Positions 6,445 to 6,763 of a stretch of 6,763 nucleotides of DNA are shown here, piece by piece. Every line of letters starts with the position of its first letter. The first letter of the stretch is position 1. The notes below the pieces were generated by a model. The model did no database searches, was not told where the DNA came from, and saw only the letters and a program-made list of their open reading frames with translations. The DNA comes from Nitrospirota bacterium (GTDB lineage: Bacteria > Nitrospirota > Leptospirillia > Leptospirillales > Leptospirillaceae), in assembly GCA_021828525.1 (NCBI GenBank), contig JAJZGM010000069.1, positions 1-6,763 of the forward strand. Reading direction: 5' to 3'. The position numbers and the translations under genes were made by a program.

Positions 6445-6763
6445 TCAGACCGAGGCCTTTTGAGGTTTGGCGGCCCATCCGTGATCCTGGGCATACTGGT
6501 AGGCTGCCGCGATCACGGCCATGTTGCTCTTGAGGAGCTGCTCCTTTTTGGCGAATTTCTTTTCGATCACGTTGTCAAGTGCGGCCGTTCCTCCGGAGAC
6601 GACAAATCCCTTTCCAATAAAGCGTTCCCTGACCGATTGTTCAAGGGAGGGCATGTCAGGAATTCCCAGGATGGAGGCAATGGCTCCGACCATCGCCATG
6701 TTCGTTGCGAGGTCCGTTCCTCCGACTTCCCTGGCCATTGTGGTTGCGGGAAGATAATGGATG
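6445..6763 (-). CDS. 2-oxoacid:ferredoxin oxidoreductase gamma subunit, C-terminal part; 5' end outside window
   Basis: The frame is open to the right edge of the window and gives the last 105 residues. It begins IHYLPATTMAREVGG, then TDLATNMAMVGAIASILGIPDMPSLEQ and VRERFIGKG. The 'Y-x-P-A-T-x-x-A', 'A-T-N-M-A-M-V-G-A' and 'LGIP...S(L)E..(I/V)RERF..KG' pattern is characteristic of the gamma (PorG/KorC) subunit of pyruvate or 2-oxoglutarate:ferredoxin oxidoreductases, which couple CoA-ester formation to ferredoxin reduction or run in reverse to fix CO2. The Met at 6736-6738 is internal, not a start, because the conserved segment extends upstream of it. The C-terminal tail after the RERF motif is longer than a bare core and ends in a lysine-rich KPQKASV. 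Together with the downstream ferredoxin subunit it forms the end of a larger operon that should contain the alpha and beta subunits outside the window. Confidence 0.87.
   Translation of the reverse strand, partial: IHYLPATTMAREVGGTDLATNMAMVGAIASILGIPDMPSLEQSVRERFIGKGFVVSGGTAALDNVIEKKFAKKEQLLKSNMAVIAAAYQYAQDHGWAAKPQKASV

Noticed and set aside
1..6763. CRISPR arrays, tRNA or rRNA genes, insertion sequences, attachment sites, toxin-antitoxin or phage genes
   Set aside because: None seen. Coding genes fill nearly the whole window, no spaced direct repeats were noticed, and no transposase or integrase motif appears in any frame.

Overview
The window reads as an ordinary, gene-dense bacterial chromosome segment, moderately GC-rich, with nine genes in three transcription units and almost no spare DNA. 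A two-cluster ferredoxin next to a 2-oxoacid:ferredoxin oxidoreductase gamma subunit, together with a cobalt-early (anaerobic-type) cobalamin cluster and a DipZ-like thioredoxin, suggests a chemolithoautotroph with low-potential carbon metabolism. My best guess is a Leptospirillum-like member of Nitrospirota. This is an impression from protein character, not a proven assignment, because no rRNA or other decisive marker is present.

Left block, plus strand (1-3293): the 3' end of a CbiT-type decarboxylating methyltransferase, then cbiG, cbiH/cobJ, cobO (corrinoid adenosyltransferase) and def (peptide deformylase). The genes overlap as GTGA, ATGA and TAATG or are 12 bases apart, so this is one translationally coupled operon. 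It covers ring contraction, lactone opening, C-15 methylation with decarboxylation, and final adenosylation. A housekeeping gene, def, is attached at the end.

Middle block, minus strand (5987 down to 3320): a secreted thioredoxin-fold protein with a DipZ-like C-terminal domain, then prmA (ribosomal protein L11 methyltransferase), then pyrF (orotidine 5'-phosphate decarboxylase). The gaps are 12 bases and an 8-base overlap. This block converges on def across only 26 bases.

Right block, minus strand (window edge down to 6138): the 3' end of the gamma subunit gene of a 2-oxoacid:ferredoxin oxidoreductase and a small 2[4Fe-4S] ferredoxin subunit with a TTG start. The block is closed by a perfect 17-bp hairpin terminator at 6060-6097.

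I looked for an undescribed system and did not find one. The points worth a second look are gene-neighbourhood choices, start-codon corrections and some departures from family consensus motifs.
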